The notes under the pieces were generated by a model, which saw nothing but the letters and a program-made list of their open reading frames with translations, did not search any database and had not been told where the DNA came from. The translations under genes were made by a program, and so were the position numbers. From NCBI GenBank assembly GCA_963565915.1, contig OY751493.1, positions 1,674,001 through 1,738,000 of the forward strand: a DNA stretch of 64,000 nucleotides, given 5' to 3'. Shown piece after piece: positions 10,906 through 22,090 of this stretch (positions are counted from its first letter, which is position 1; each line of letters opens with the position of its first letter). Source of the DNA: Entoloma clypeatum (taxonomy: Eukaryota > Basidiomycota > Agaricomycetes > Agaricales > Entolomataceae).

Positions 10906-11605
10906 CAGGGTCACCCATAGTAGATTCAGAGGCAATCCAAACTCAAGAATGTGAGGGCTACCTTATTTGTAATCAGACATTGATACTGTTGACGAGGTAA
11001 TTCCAGGATACTTGCAGGCTCCTAAACCATCCTCTCGACAAGCTTGAACATGTTCTCTATGCTATATATGTATTACCTCATTATTTGGTTCATCCTTAAT
11101 ACATGCACTACAAACAAACCTAAAAACATGAACAAGCTTGTGAGGGCTGGCAAATGATGCCTTTCTGATTATCGCGGACACTTGCCTTTCACTGATGGAG
11201 CTGTCAGATTGACTTTAAACTCTGTTTACTGAAGACTAATCATGGTGCATGATTGCTCCCGCATGAGCGACTCTTCACAGTCCCCGCGTGGACTCCACTG
11301 ACAATTCCCGTGTGGATCTCAGGCCTTTGTGTTGCATTCAGAGTCCCCGTGCATGACTTGTGCACTCAGCTATGCTACTGGCAATGGTTGCATCACTCTT
11401 CCCTATCTTTTGTTATTCTGAAACATGCATGCCCTATATTAGCTGTTCGTGAGTAAGCCGTTCTGTATCTCCCCTGTCATCTACACACTTGGATCTTTTA
11501 TCACGTACATTAAAAATCTCATTGTCTTTCATCCTCATGACCAGAACCAAACATGGGAATAGGATTGGAAATGAAACGATGTAGACACCAACACTGCAAG
11601 GGGGT
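10906..11605. other. Repeat remnant zone without genes, contains a small MITE
   Basis: Between the right end of element X3 and the first readable part of the DIRS-like element. Apart from the small palindromic element at 11031-11147, no reading frame or repeat could be recognised. It may contain the 5' part of the DIRS-like element. Confidence 0.5.
11031..11147. mobile_element. Small MITE, CCCTC.ACAAGCTTG termini, copy A
   Basis: About 115 bp ending in near-inverted motifs (CTCTCGACAAGCTTG left; CAAGCTTGTGAGGG right). A second copy lies in opposite orientation at 22836-22943, with the same internal words (ATATATGTATTACCTCATT; GCACTACAAACAAACC). Having two dispersed copies with matched ends supports a mobile unit. 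Confidence 0.6.
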
Positions 11606-14600
11606 GTGGGGTCTGGGCTTGATCAGGGTGTCAGCCGTGAGTGTGTTGAAATCATGGACTCATACTGTGCATGCCACTGGATCTCAAAAGCACAAGGGCT
11701 TATCGAAATATATGAAACCATCCTGAGAATTGCAAACAATGAAGACACCTTTGCTTCAGCATATGAGTGCTACCAACAAATGCTGGACAGTGTTGACTGG
11801 TTTGCAAACAAGGCCGGAACACAAGAAGGAGCAGAAACCTTCATGAGACAAGGAGATGGAGGAGCACAGGAGAAAGACAGGAGGCTCAATGAGGACGCCG
11901 ATGCTGGAACAAGTAAGCGACCCAGGTCGCCAACAGCTACATCAGAGACAGCAGACGATGCACCCAAAAAAAACCTAAAATCAACATGGCACGCCTCCCT
12001 TGGGTTGAGCGTGACATACTTGACCCCTCAAACCTTTGTGATGCCCTGCTCAAAACCCAATCTATACTTGAGAATTTTGGACGAGACATCAAAATGGCTA
12101 AATTGTTGTTACTCAACTCCAGCCAATGCCCACAGTTCCCAGAATTGGAGTGGGGGAACTTGGTCTCAGAAAGAGCCATTGACCTCAATCATGTCCTCTC
12201 AGGACTTTATGCAGTTGCCCCTGAAGAACGCCACACAGAGACCATTGGGAGCTACAGACTCATTGGGCCCAGCATGACACTGGCCAAAAAGGTCAGAACC
12301 CATGGGGAATGGGAAATCACATGGAACTCAGCCATCAAAGCGACCACGCATTGCTTCCCTCATTGACATGACAAGCTTACTGAGTATGACAAGCATGTCC
12401 AACAATTTTTCGCCGTGTTCTCTGTCAGAATGCATGACTGAGTGCTCAATTTTGACCACGCTGTGCGCAATTGAGTTGCCCAATGAGGAGATATACTCCT
12501 CACCAATTTTGGGCATTTTCTCAACCTGCAAATCCTCTGGTTGCAAAGCCTGGCCAGCAATGCCAGTGCAACATGCGGTCCAGACAGGCGACATGGGGGA
12601 AAAAATCAGCAAGACCCATGCAGGAGATGGAACAAAGAGAGATGCACCAATGCTCTGAGTAGCTGCAAGCTCTGAGTGGCTGCAACTATGCACATGTCTG
12701 CAACCGCTGCCAAGAAAGCCAGCACACAGGTGTGAACTGCCCAATGCAGAAGAAATGATGGTGTGACCCGAGGGGGATGGGGGTCGTGGCCACGCTATGT
12801 GCATGATTTTCTCTGGGGAGATGATAAACCCGAAGGTGTAACAACTGCAACCTACAGTCTTACTGCGCAACCATTACCATCACCACCAGAGAGTGAGTTG
12901 CAAAACAAAGTGGCATGGACCATTATCCATTCAAGGCCAGATCTGTTCAGCATCGTCACACCTTTGAAAATTACGGCACTTGCTAATTATCTAAAACACC
13001 ACCCAAATCAATTGCTTGTTTTAACTGCTTTGAATGGTCTGTGACAGGGTTTTTGGCCATGGGCAGACACATCAGCACCAGAAATGCCAATCACTTTTGA
13101 CCAGCCAGCATGACCCCTCAAAGAGGTATCACATAGCAATTTTGTTCGACAACAGCGGGATGTGGAGATAACTCTTCAACATTTCTCACATGCTTTCAGG
13201 GACAAGCTCCTCCCTGGCATGTACAGTGTTCCCATCGGTGTTGTGCTGAAACCCCATACAAATGGGAAGAAGTTTCATCTTGTCATTGACCATAGTGCTG
13301 GAAAGTTCTTCCTGAACTCATTCATTGCGCACGCAGATGCAAAGACTCATCTTGACACTCTGCATCAACTGGGAAAGGCCATTATTGAAACCAAGAAGCA
13401 ATACCCTCAGCATCAACTTGTTGTCTTTAAATGTGATGTCTCTCAGGCATATAGGAGGCTTCCAATGCATGTCCTATGGCAAATCAAACAAGTCCTCACC
13501 ATTGACAGTCAGTGCCATGTTGATCGTTGTAACAACTTTGGAGGGCAAGGATCCGGGCATTTATGGATCACAGTCTTCAGCCTGATCCTGTGGATTGCCA
13601 CTTTTGTCAAGCGCATCATGGACATTTTTGTGTATGTCGATGATGTCTTCTCTTGGGAATTTGCAGATAACATGGATTACTACGTGCCTTACAACACCTT
13701 CTTGCCTTCAAAACAAGCGCGCCTGCTATGACTTTTTGATGAAGTCGGTGTCCCTCATGATCACGAAAAGCAGCAGTTTGGAGAAAGGTTGACAATTATC
13801 GGGTTCAATGTGGATCCAAACAGCTTGACAGTCGCGATGCCATGTGAACTGCATATGGACCTTTCCCGCACTGTGTGAGGTTTTGCGAGACCTGGAAAAT
13901 GTCGACCGCTCATTGAGTACCAATGCCTGGCAGGTGGGATGACTTGGGGGCTGAATGCATACCCTCTTTTACATCCTGGATTGTCACAGCTTTATAAAAA
14001 GATGAAGGACAAAAAGGAGACTCACCAAGGAGTTGTCGTCAGTGTTGCACTGAGCAGTGAACTTCTATGGTTTGCAAAGCATCTCGATAAATCCTCTGGA
14101 ATCCATATTGTCCCTCAGGCATGGCGTTCTGGATTCCCTCTAGGGCAGAAGGCTTCCAACACCATGTTGAACAACCCGACCAAGACCCAGATATATTTTT
14201 CATGGAGGCTCACACATTATTGTCAGCCCTCTATCATGTTGTCGCCCACATCCATCCCATCCCTCATTGGATTGCTATTTACACTGATAATGAGAACACA
14301 AGACACATTTTCCACTCCCTGCATGCATCAGTCAAGCACAATCCCATCTTGATCAGTGCTGTCAACATCCTCATCAAACATGGCATTCAACTCTGAGTTC
14401 CCCACATGCCAGGGGTACAGAACATTGTTGCCGACAAGCTCTCCTGGTTTGAGAATGATGTAGTATTATGTCATGCGCCCAACCTCATCATTCGATCTTT
14501 CGTACCTCCCTCATTACACCCACCATCTGCATCATGAACATCTCCGGCCGCCCCTCCATGCAGCCCATATGCCCAATCTGGACACAGGAATGCTTCCTTC

Positions 14601-15096
14601 ATGAGCGTGCCATAGCCCTCAGTAGCGCCCTGGATCTATCCTCCCATCTGGCCTATACATCTGCAATCAATTCATACACTGCTTTTTGTTATAATCACAA
14701 TTTTCCCATTGAACCATCAGTCGAGACGCTTAGTTTTTTTGTGGTGTACATGTCTCAATTTATCAAACCAAAATCTGTCAGCAACTATCTCTTGGAAATT
14801 TGTTCTCTGTTGGAACCCTTATACCCCAATGTAGAACAGATTCAGTGGCACAACATCATCAAGCAGACATTGCAAGGCTGCATGAAGCTTCACCCCTCTG
14901 AAACCATGCAGAAATGTCCCTTATCTCGCATGGAAATTGCTTCACTTCACCCACGATTTACACAGCCTTCCACTACTCATGATGATCGCCTTTTCTTCGC
15001 CCTCCTCACCATGGGATTTCACAGTTTAATGAGGCTTGGCGAACTTGTCTGGCTGGACAAAACCAGAATGCAAGATTTTAGGAAGGTCATCATGTG
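11606..15096 (+). pseudogene. DIRS-like (tyrosine-recombinase) retrotransposon remnant
   Basis: Broken reading frames in the order expected for DIRS elements. (1) A gag-like region (about 11606-12760) ends in a Cys/His cluster GCNYAHVCNRCQESQHTG (about 12680-12735). (2) A reverse transcriptase (about 13160-13730) has KFHLVIDHSAGK, VFKCDVSQAYRRLP and the catalytic FVYVDDVFSWE. (3) An RNase H-like part (about 14240-14460) has WIAIYTDNENTRHIF and HMPGVQNIVADKLSWF. (4) A tyrosine-recombinase N-terminal part (about 14600-15096) ends in MRLGEL, the usual place of the first catalytic Arg. Stops fall near 13044, 13731, 13878 and 15096. The rest of the recombinase is missing beyond the junction with element X2. 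Inactive. Confidence 0.75.
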
Positions 15097-15312
15097 ACAC
15101 TCTGCATCAGCAAACCCAGATGTTTGGCTGTAGCAAACTGTAGTAAATACTGTGATGCTATAGTCACATGTAGTCACATGTAACACTGTAGTGTCCCATA
15201 GTGCACCATAGTGCTGTACCATGGCAGTGCAGTAGCATTGTAGGAGCTTTAGTACAATGTAGTGATGTAGTATGTGGTAGCACCATAGACATGTACTGAG
15301 ATGCAGTATGTC

Positions 15313-15808
15313 TAGTGTTTTGAAGTCCAGTCTCAAAGACCTAGAACTGGACTGGAACCAGACTGGTAAAGACTGGTGAGAGACTGGACTGCAGTCTCAA
15401 GTTTCAGATTTTTGAGTGACCAGTCTCAGGTTCTTCAAATTTTGGAAAAAAAGAAGACTGGTTCAACACCAGTCTTGATTTGAGACTCAAAAAATGTAAA
15501 CTGGTCATAGGTTCATACAGGTTCATATAGGTTCACATAGATTTTGTTCATCAAAGCTTCTATAAAACATTTTGAAATGTGTTATAAATGATATTTTGAA
15601 ACAGTTTTAATAAATTGGAAGATTACCAGTTTAAACCAGTTCGAACCAGTCCTGGTTTACTTGTTTGAGAAAGGAAAGACTGGTCCACCAGTCTTTGACC
15701 AGTCCAGTCCTGGTTTCAGTTTTTTGGAGAAACCACTCAACCAGTCTTGGTTCTAGGTTCTTAATTTTTTGGGCAAAAAACCGGACTGGACTGGACTTTC
15801 AAACACTA
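15313..15808. mobile_element. hAT-like MITE, copy 2 (496 bp)
   Basis: Same family as 9853-10340 and closely similar over its whole length (TAGTGTTTTGAAGTCCAGTC start, GGACTTTCAAACACTA end). The 8-bp target duplication is AGTATGTC (15305-15312) and AGTATGTT (15809-15816), differing at one base. It sits in the subterminal repeats of element X2. Confidence 0.88.
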
Positions 15809-15865
15809 AGTATGTTGTAGCATCATGAGGCGAACATTCATGATTTTTGCAAAGTGACCAGTTCC

Positions 15866-17450
15866 TATACTGGCCACGGTCCAGTCCGGTTCGGGTTCAA
15901 CCACTTTTCGCTAAAACCTGGACCTGGACCTCAGGTCCGGTTCGAGGGAGTTGATGAACACAAACCTGGACCTCAGGTTCAGGTTCAAGAGGTCTGGTTT
16001 GGGTTCGAACCTGGTTCGAGAGGGGAAAATAGTATATATTGAAAAAAAAAAAGGGTTCAGGAAGTATGCCCCACCATTCCCAACAAGAACTTTGAGCCTC
16101 GGATCTCTCGTCATTGATTCTGTACAAGGGCAGTCTGCGACCTGCGCATTCTCGTCGTCAGCGCCTGCCGAATCGACATATGACCCATGTATGACATGTC
16201 CAATGTGGCATTATAGGCTAGTGGTGGGAGGCTGGCAATGCCGAGGCCAGTGGTCTTGTTCAGTCCACGAGATCACATGCAGGAAGGTGCCAGCGATAGT
16301 GGTGCCAGAGGTGGAGTGTTATGGTTGACAAACCCATGCGATGCTTAGGCAGAGAGGCTTAAGTAGCAAAGGTGGATACCAAGGTGATTGCTAGATCTGG
16401 GGAATACATGCAATGTATGTACCCTATATATACTAGAAGGTCGAGTCATCTAGATGACTCTAGAGCAGTTCCGGTCTGACTCCAGAAGCGGACCCGGAGT
16501 AGGTGTCTATGGTAACTGCTGCGGCATGAGTCAGAGTATCTAAGTATAGTCCAATAAGTAACACGATGTCAAGGATGTGTGAGAGTAACCATCTAGATAT
16601 GGTAACGATGACCATACTGTAGTGAGTAAGCGGAGGCCGGGGCCCGAATGATGTAAAAGTGAATAGTAAGCATGAAACCAATAGATAAGATAAAACTGGC
16701 CATTAATCAGATAAGGCCTCTATGTATGTCTTGTATCTTGTCCGAGCGATCAATGCCATGGATAGCGAATCCATAACATGGAGAGGGTGGTTGGGATTTC
16801 AGAGGTTGTCTGTGTAGAGAGATTGTGGGTGTGGTTTGGAGATGGGGTGAGGGTGACATACTGTATAGTTGTTGGTGTTTCATCGACAATGGTTGTCATC
16901 ATTGTAAACAAGTCTGCAGAAGGTAAATATGTGGTTGTTGGTGAAGAGGGTTGTTAGATGTCTGGCAGTGGTGTGAAGGTCAGTATATTAGCATTCGCGA
17001 AAAACTCAATATGTACATGCACTTTGTGAGAGCCATCCGCCTTTGTCAATACTGGGTGATTGCCCGTCTCAGAAACAACCTCAAAAATCTCATAGTGGGA
17101 TGCTGTCTCACGAACTCTATGTTTGAGGGCGGGGTGCGACAAGGTGAGTTGCAAAGGCCCCGCAGCGTGGTGGTGGTGGTAACCACCAAAGTCATGGAGA
17201 CGTGTTTTACCGATGGTCACATGTCACACATCAAGAAGGTTTTCAGCAAGCTTTGGCAAGCTTCAGCCTCTCCTCCCCCAGCCCAGATTCACCAGGTTCA
17301 GACCTCAGGTCCAGGTCCAGCCAGCCAGTGAACCCAAACCTCGACAGAGGTTCAGGTTCACCGATTTGGCTGGACCGGACTGTGAACCTTGGGTCCGGTT
17401 CAGGTTTGAACCAGGTTCACATGGTTCTGGACTGGACCGTGGCCAGTATA
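15866..17450. mobile_element. Unclassified element with TATACTGGCC termini
   Basis: TATACTGGCCACGGTCCAG at the left (from 15866) is matched in inverted orientation at the right (ending 17450). Both ends continue into GGTTC/GGACCTGG-rich subterminal sequence. A partial copy of one end lies at about 21955-21995. The interior (about 16050-17230) has no recognisable gene; frames at 16951-17331 (plus) and 16954-17220 (minus) match nothing I know. Confidence 0.5.
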
Positions 17451-17539
17451 CCAGTTCTGTGTTTTTGTCTAAGTCCGTTCAAACTCCGCTCGGTTATATC
17501 CAGCCATGTTGCTGGTTGTGATTCTCATCTTTACCACCA

Positions 17540-18245
17540 TCTCCTCCCACTTTGACCCCATTGTGCCCAATGACCGCCCTCGCACCCAAGAGCTGCCCCT
17601 CCATGCCCAACGACCACCCCTCACATCCAAAAGCTGCCCCATGCCTAGTGTTTCAAGGTCCAGTCTGGTCCGGTTTTTTGCCCAAAAATTTTGAGACCAG
17701 AGACCAAGACCAGGTGAGTGGTCTCTCTGAAAAACCAAGACCAGGACCAGTTTAAACCAGCTTTTTGGCCAAAAAACTGGTTTAAACCTATGAACTGCAT
17801 AGAACCACGGGGGGTGGTCTTTGAATTTTGAAAAGATGAACCAGGACCACCCCCTGGTTCAGTCTGGTCTCAGTCTTCTTTGTGGTCTTTGAGACTGGAC
17901 CTTGAAACACTACCCATGCCCAACGGCTGTCCTGTATGCCGAACGACCACCCCCGTGCCCAAAGGCCATCCTGTGTGTCCAACAACCACCCCCGTGCCCC
18001 AACAACTGCACCTCACACCCAGAAGCTGCCCTCCATGCCCAATGGCCGTCCTGTGTGCCCAACAACCACCCCCATGTCCAACAACCGCACCTTGCACCCA
18101 GGAGCTGCCCTCTGACATGCCCAACGATTCCCGTGCCTAACGACTGCCCCTCCGTGTCCAACAGCCATCCCGTGTGCCCAATGACTGCACCTTGCATCCA
18201 AGAGCTGCCCTCCATGCCCAACAACTGCCCCTTGGGACAATGCAC
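17540..18245 (+). repeat. GCCCAACGACC minisatellite inside X2
   Basis: Repeats of TGCCCAA(C/T)(G/A)ACC alternate with GAGCTGCCC(T/C)-type blocks, interrupted by the 267-bp MITE. Related to the array in X1. The open frames over it on both strands are not genes. Confidence 0.8.
17646..17912. mobile_element. hAT-like MITE, copy 3, shorter variant (267 bp)
   Basis: Starts TAGTGTTTCAAGGTCCAGTC and ends with the inverted match. A perfect 8-bp target duplication CCCATGCC lies at 17638-17645 and 17913-17920. Inserted in a GCCCAACGACC minisatellite unit. The interior shares the CTGGTTTAAACC/GCCAAAAA style of the longer copies but is about half as long. Confidence 0.9.
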
Positions 18246-18736
18246 GAGTGCAGCCCTAGCATGACGTGAGAACGGTGGGAAGGATCACATGAGGAACGAT
18301 GTGCCAACAGCAACCAAGAAGCCGTGGAAGGCACAGGATGCCAGAATAGTGGGAGGCATGAAGCAAGAGACTACGAGGGACGACACATGGCTGTAGCCTG
18401 AGCCTGACACGAGAACGGCAGCAGTAGTAACTTTCCTCGAGTGCCCTTATGTGTCTTAGCATACATATTATGTGCCAAATTCACATGTTTTTTGCTTCAT
18501 ATGGTGTGATTGAGTTTTAAGCCTCTATCTACAACACTACATCTCACTAACATTGTCTACTATACTAATGTTGCAAAGTACACTGTTACTCTATGTTGCA
18601 CTATACAATAGACCCTGTCACTACAGAGCACTACACATTTAATATACCCTCACTACACCACTACGAGTCACTACAGCATTATGTAGCACTACATAGTGTT
18701 ACATAGCAGGGTTGCACTTTGCTGATGTGGCCCAGT

Positions 18737-19326
18737 TGTCATAACCATGCAATTCATACATCCAACACATCCGACGACTCCGATGTTTTATCCGGTCCGA
18801 CATCCGACGATTTTCATAATAGTACTTATTGACATCTCTACTAGTTAACATTCTAATTATGCTGACAAGTAGACATCTTGATGTTGATTTTGCATTTGCT
18901 CCTCTCCGTACTCCGATTGCTCTGATGAGTAACTCCGACATCCACACCTTACCTATAGTAGTTACTGACCCACTTCTGGTTTACTATAAGTAGTATGAAT
19001 TCTGTTGTAGTTCCTCAGTTTGAATATTATACGCCACTATACATTGCCATACGTCTCACCAATCGACTCCTTTGCCTTTCGCCCTCATCCTCATTCTCAC
19101 GTCTCCACCTCCGCACATCCGCTCCGCACATCCGCTCCTCTCACCCTCTGACATCTGCCAATCCAAAATCTAGGACCACGTCAAAGAATGGGGCGCAACA
19201 CATAAGTTGAAGCCAGGTCCTTTCTGCAAGACGTCGGACTTGTCACATCTGCTCTTCCACTACTCTGCTCCGACTCATCCAATGTCGTCCGACGTTTTCT
19301 GACATTGAGAAACACGCTACGTGACA
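18737..19326 (+). repeat. Left LTR (590 bp)
   Basis: Differs from the right LTR at 8 of 590 aligned positions, without gaps. Seven differences are transitions, six of them at CpG. Contains several TCCGAC words and a T/C-rich 3' half. Confidence 0.93.
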
Positions 19327-20852
19327 GTATATTCGAACTGACACCATTCCTTTGACACCCTCTTTCGATCACTCTGCACCCCTCCAATCCTATTCCATCC
19401 TGGCCTTACAATCTGGTCTTTCAAGTTTAGATCTGGATTAGGACACATCTCTCCATTCATCCTTCGACATCCTACTCCGCTTTGCAGACCTCCGACATCT
19501 CCGATGTCTCCGCATTTTTTGGGTCATCGACATCCACATTGTCCTCATTCACAAAATCATCTGTTTTTATGTCCATTCACTTTGGTTGACCCATTCATTT
19601 GTGGTTGATCATCTCTGACCTCCGGTTAACTCCGCTCCACTTGCTTTTGGTGAACACCTGTCACATTTTGTGAAACCCTTGCTTGGCTCGAATTTCTATG
19701 GTTATAGGATACCACTAGCTCACCCACTTCACAATCTTTGCATTGTTTGGGTATTGGGCCAGTACCTTTTCCATCCATTTTCTGAAGAGTGCAAGCCCTC
19801 AACGTCTTATTGCTTAAGTTGGTATTGTTGCCACTTTTGCAAACTCTGTCCTCCGACTTTGGTCACTCCGACCTCTGGTCACCTCTGGTGTCTGCACTAT
19901 GCCTACCTTGCAGTTACATGGTGTATACTTGCAACCCTGGCTGCAGACAGTTCACTACTTGCATCTGCAAGCATTCCAAACAACCTCCGGCCTCTTCAAT
20001 TGGCATTATAATCTTTTTGACACATTAATTTTCTGGACACCTCCGACTTCTCCACCTCAGATGTCCGACCTACTCCGCTCATTCTGACAATTTGCTCTGC
20101 ACACCTCCGATGTTTTCCCACTTCTGTTATTTTTCTATGACTCTCATCTTTTGAGATAGATGATGGGATGTCTATCCTAAGGGGAAAATAGTCAACCAGT
20201 GAAAACACCAATCACTTCCTTCATCCCTTCCAACATTTTATACCACATCCAATCACCTCTGACAAATCTGCTCCGCTCCAGTCATCTCCGACATTTTGAC
20301 ATCTGTCACTCCCATCCCATTGCATCTTGCTACCTCAGTCCAATCCAACACACACATTCATTTGCCCTCCACACTTGGTACCTCCGCTTCCTCTCCTTCA
20401 TCACAAATTCCCTCATCCTCACATCAGACTTGCCATCCCTCACCTTGTATGCCTCAAGGGTTTAGCCCTAAGACTATAACATTTGCTTGATTGCACTTGC
20501 TATCTGCACCCAAGCCATGTCCACCACCTCTGATCCGACATCCGCTCCTCCGACTGCTCAGATCAACTCCGCTTTTTCTGTCATGGCTTACTTTTGCAAT
20601 GATGTTTACAATTGGACACAAAATATGGATCATCTCTGTATCCGCTGGCACATCCTTTCTCATCCGCATTTTCCTCGGACCTCTGCACCTCCGATCTCTG
20701 CACCTCCGACCTTCTCTAATCCTTGGCCCTTATGCAGCCAAGTATAAAGTGACTTGCATTATCGGATGATTACATTTTCTGACAAGCATCCAACACATGA
20801 TTATATGACATATCCTATGGGCCTCAAGGGTTCGGCCCTAAGGGGAAAATAC

Positions 20853-21442
20853 TGTCATAACCATGCAATTCATACATCCAACACATCCGACGACTCCAAT
20901 GTTTTATCCGGTCCGACATCCGACGATTTTCATAATAGTACTTATTGACATCTCTACTAGTTAACATTCTAATTATGCTGACAAGTAGACATCTTGATGT
21001 TGATTTTGCATTTGCTCCTCTCCGTACTCCGATTGCTCTGATGAGTAACTCCGACATCCACACCTTACCTATAGTAGTTACTGACCCACTTCTGGTTTAC
21101 TATAAGTAGTATGAATTCTGTCGTAGTTCCTCAGTTTGAATATTATACGCCACTATACATTGTCATACGTCTCACCAATCGACTCCTTTGCCTTTCACCC
21201 TCATCCTCATTCTCACGTCTCCACCTCCGCACATCCACTCCGCACATCCGCTCCTCTCACCCTCTGACATCTGCCAATCCAAAATCTAGGACCATGTCAA
21301 AGAATGGGGCGCAACACATAAGTTGAAGCCAGGTCCTTTCTGCAAGACGTCGGACTTGTCACATCTGCTCTTCCACTACTCTGCTCCGACTCATCCAATG
21401 TCGTCCGACGTTTTCTGACATTGAGAAAAACGCTATGTGACA
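20853..21442 (+). repeat. Right LTR (590 bp)
   Basis: Same length as the left LTR. Most CpG differences are decayed (CpA/TpG) in this copy, for example CCGATG to CCAATG and ACGTG to ATGTG. Confidence 0.93.
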
Positions 21443-22090
21443 CCAGTGGTGTTTTGGCTGTTGATGAGATTAGGACCCACCCACTGATCTGGGCATCATA
21501 TGCCTTATTGCCTTGGGATAAGTCCACCCATATGCAAACCAAACAAGGAAAAAGAAAGACGATATCAATCGGTTTCATGGATGTGCCAATATTAATGATT
21601 TTGTGGCTCTGCCAGAGTTTTGATGAGATTGGTGTCTACCTATTGACCCAGGCATTATCTTGGCTATTCCTTCAGTGGAATTACTCAAATATATGTATAT
21701 TTCAATCCTCCAAAAAATGAGAGATATCTGTGATGTGGTTCACTTTCTATTCAGGTGCGCTTTTTTCACAATTCAGTGATATATCTACCAATATTATCAT
21801 TATAGAAGTAGTATATCGCTGCATAGATGTATTCAAACATTGTTCCCTTAGACCTGCAAGTCAACTCAGTTGAGCCAAAAATTCCAGTAGGCAGGCAGGG
21901 CTCAAAAGATTATTGGGTGGGTGAAAAATTGGTCTTTTGTGGCACCTGAACCTGGTCCGAACCTGAACCGAACCGGACTTCAGCCAGTATAGTTGTGCCC
22001 CCAGCTGCGGGGCATGGCTGCATCTCAGCTAACCATCTGTCCCTCTGTGTTTGAGCCACCATTGATTAGGAATGGTTTAAACCCACAGTA
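21443..22090. other. Repeat remnants, no gene
   Basis: Sequence beyond the LTR element. A 99-codon frame at 21421-21720 begins inside the LTR and has no recognisable domain. A fragment at about 21955-21995 resembles one end of the TATACTGGCC element. Nothing else could be identified. Confidence 0.5.

Larger units (their letters stand above)
15105..18727. mobile_element. CATCAGCA-terminus element X2, with nested insertions
   Basis: Left terminus CATCAGCAAACCC; the right terminus, inverted, is CATCAGCAAAGTG. Subterminal zones are built from TGTAGTG/CACTACA words in opposite orientation at the two ends (15120-15312; 18530-18720). The interior has a GCCCAACGACC minisatellite related to that of X1. 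Nested inside are two hAT-like MITEs (15313-15808, 17646-17912) and a TATACTGG-ended element (15866-17450). It cuts off the DIRS-like recombinase. No own coding sequence and no clear target duplication. Confidence 0.6.
18737..21442 (+). mobile_element. Complete non-coding LTR retrotransposon (TRIM/LARD-like), 2.7 kb
   Basis: Two 590-bp direct repeats (18737-19326 and 20853-21442) start TGTCATAACC and end GTGACA (TG...CA). They are flanked by the 5-bp duplication CCAGT (18732-18736, 21443-21447), as expected for integrase-mediated insertion. A purine tract AAGGGGAAAA precedes the right LTR (about 20840-20849), fitting a polypurine tract; strand is assigned from this. The 1,526-bp interior has no gag, protease, reverse transcriptase or integrase, so it must move with enzymes from another element. 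No tRNA-type primer binding site was recognised after the left LTR. Confidence 0.92.

Noticed and set aside
16951..17331. Plus-strand frame (126 codons) and overlapping minus frame at 16954-17220
   Set aside because: Inside the TATACTGGCC element; no recognisable motif and both strands open, so not supported as a gene.
17542..18245. CRISPR-like spaced repeats
   Set aside because: Repeat units are degenerate with irregular spacing and the genome is eukaryotic; it is a minisatellite.
15105..18727. 8-bp target duplication for element X2 (and for X1, X3)
   Set aside because: Flanks compared (for example ACACTCTG against TGGCCCAG) do not match; no duplication is claimed.
21421..21720. 99-codon plus-strand frame
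   Set aside because: Begins inside the right LTR and runs across the insertion boundary; no domain.
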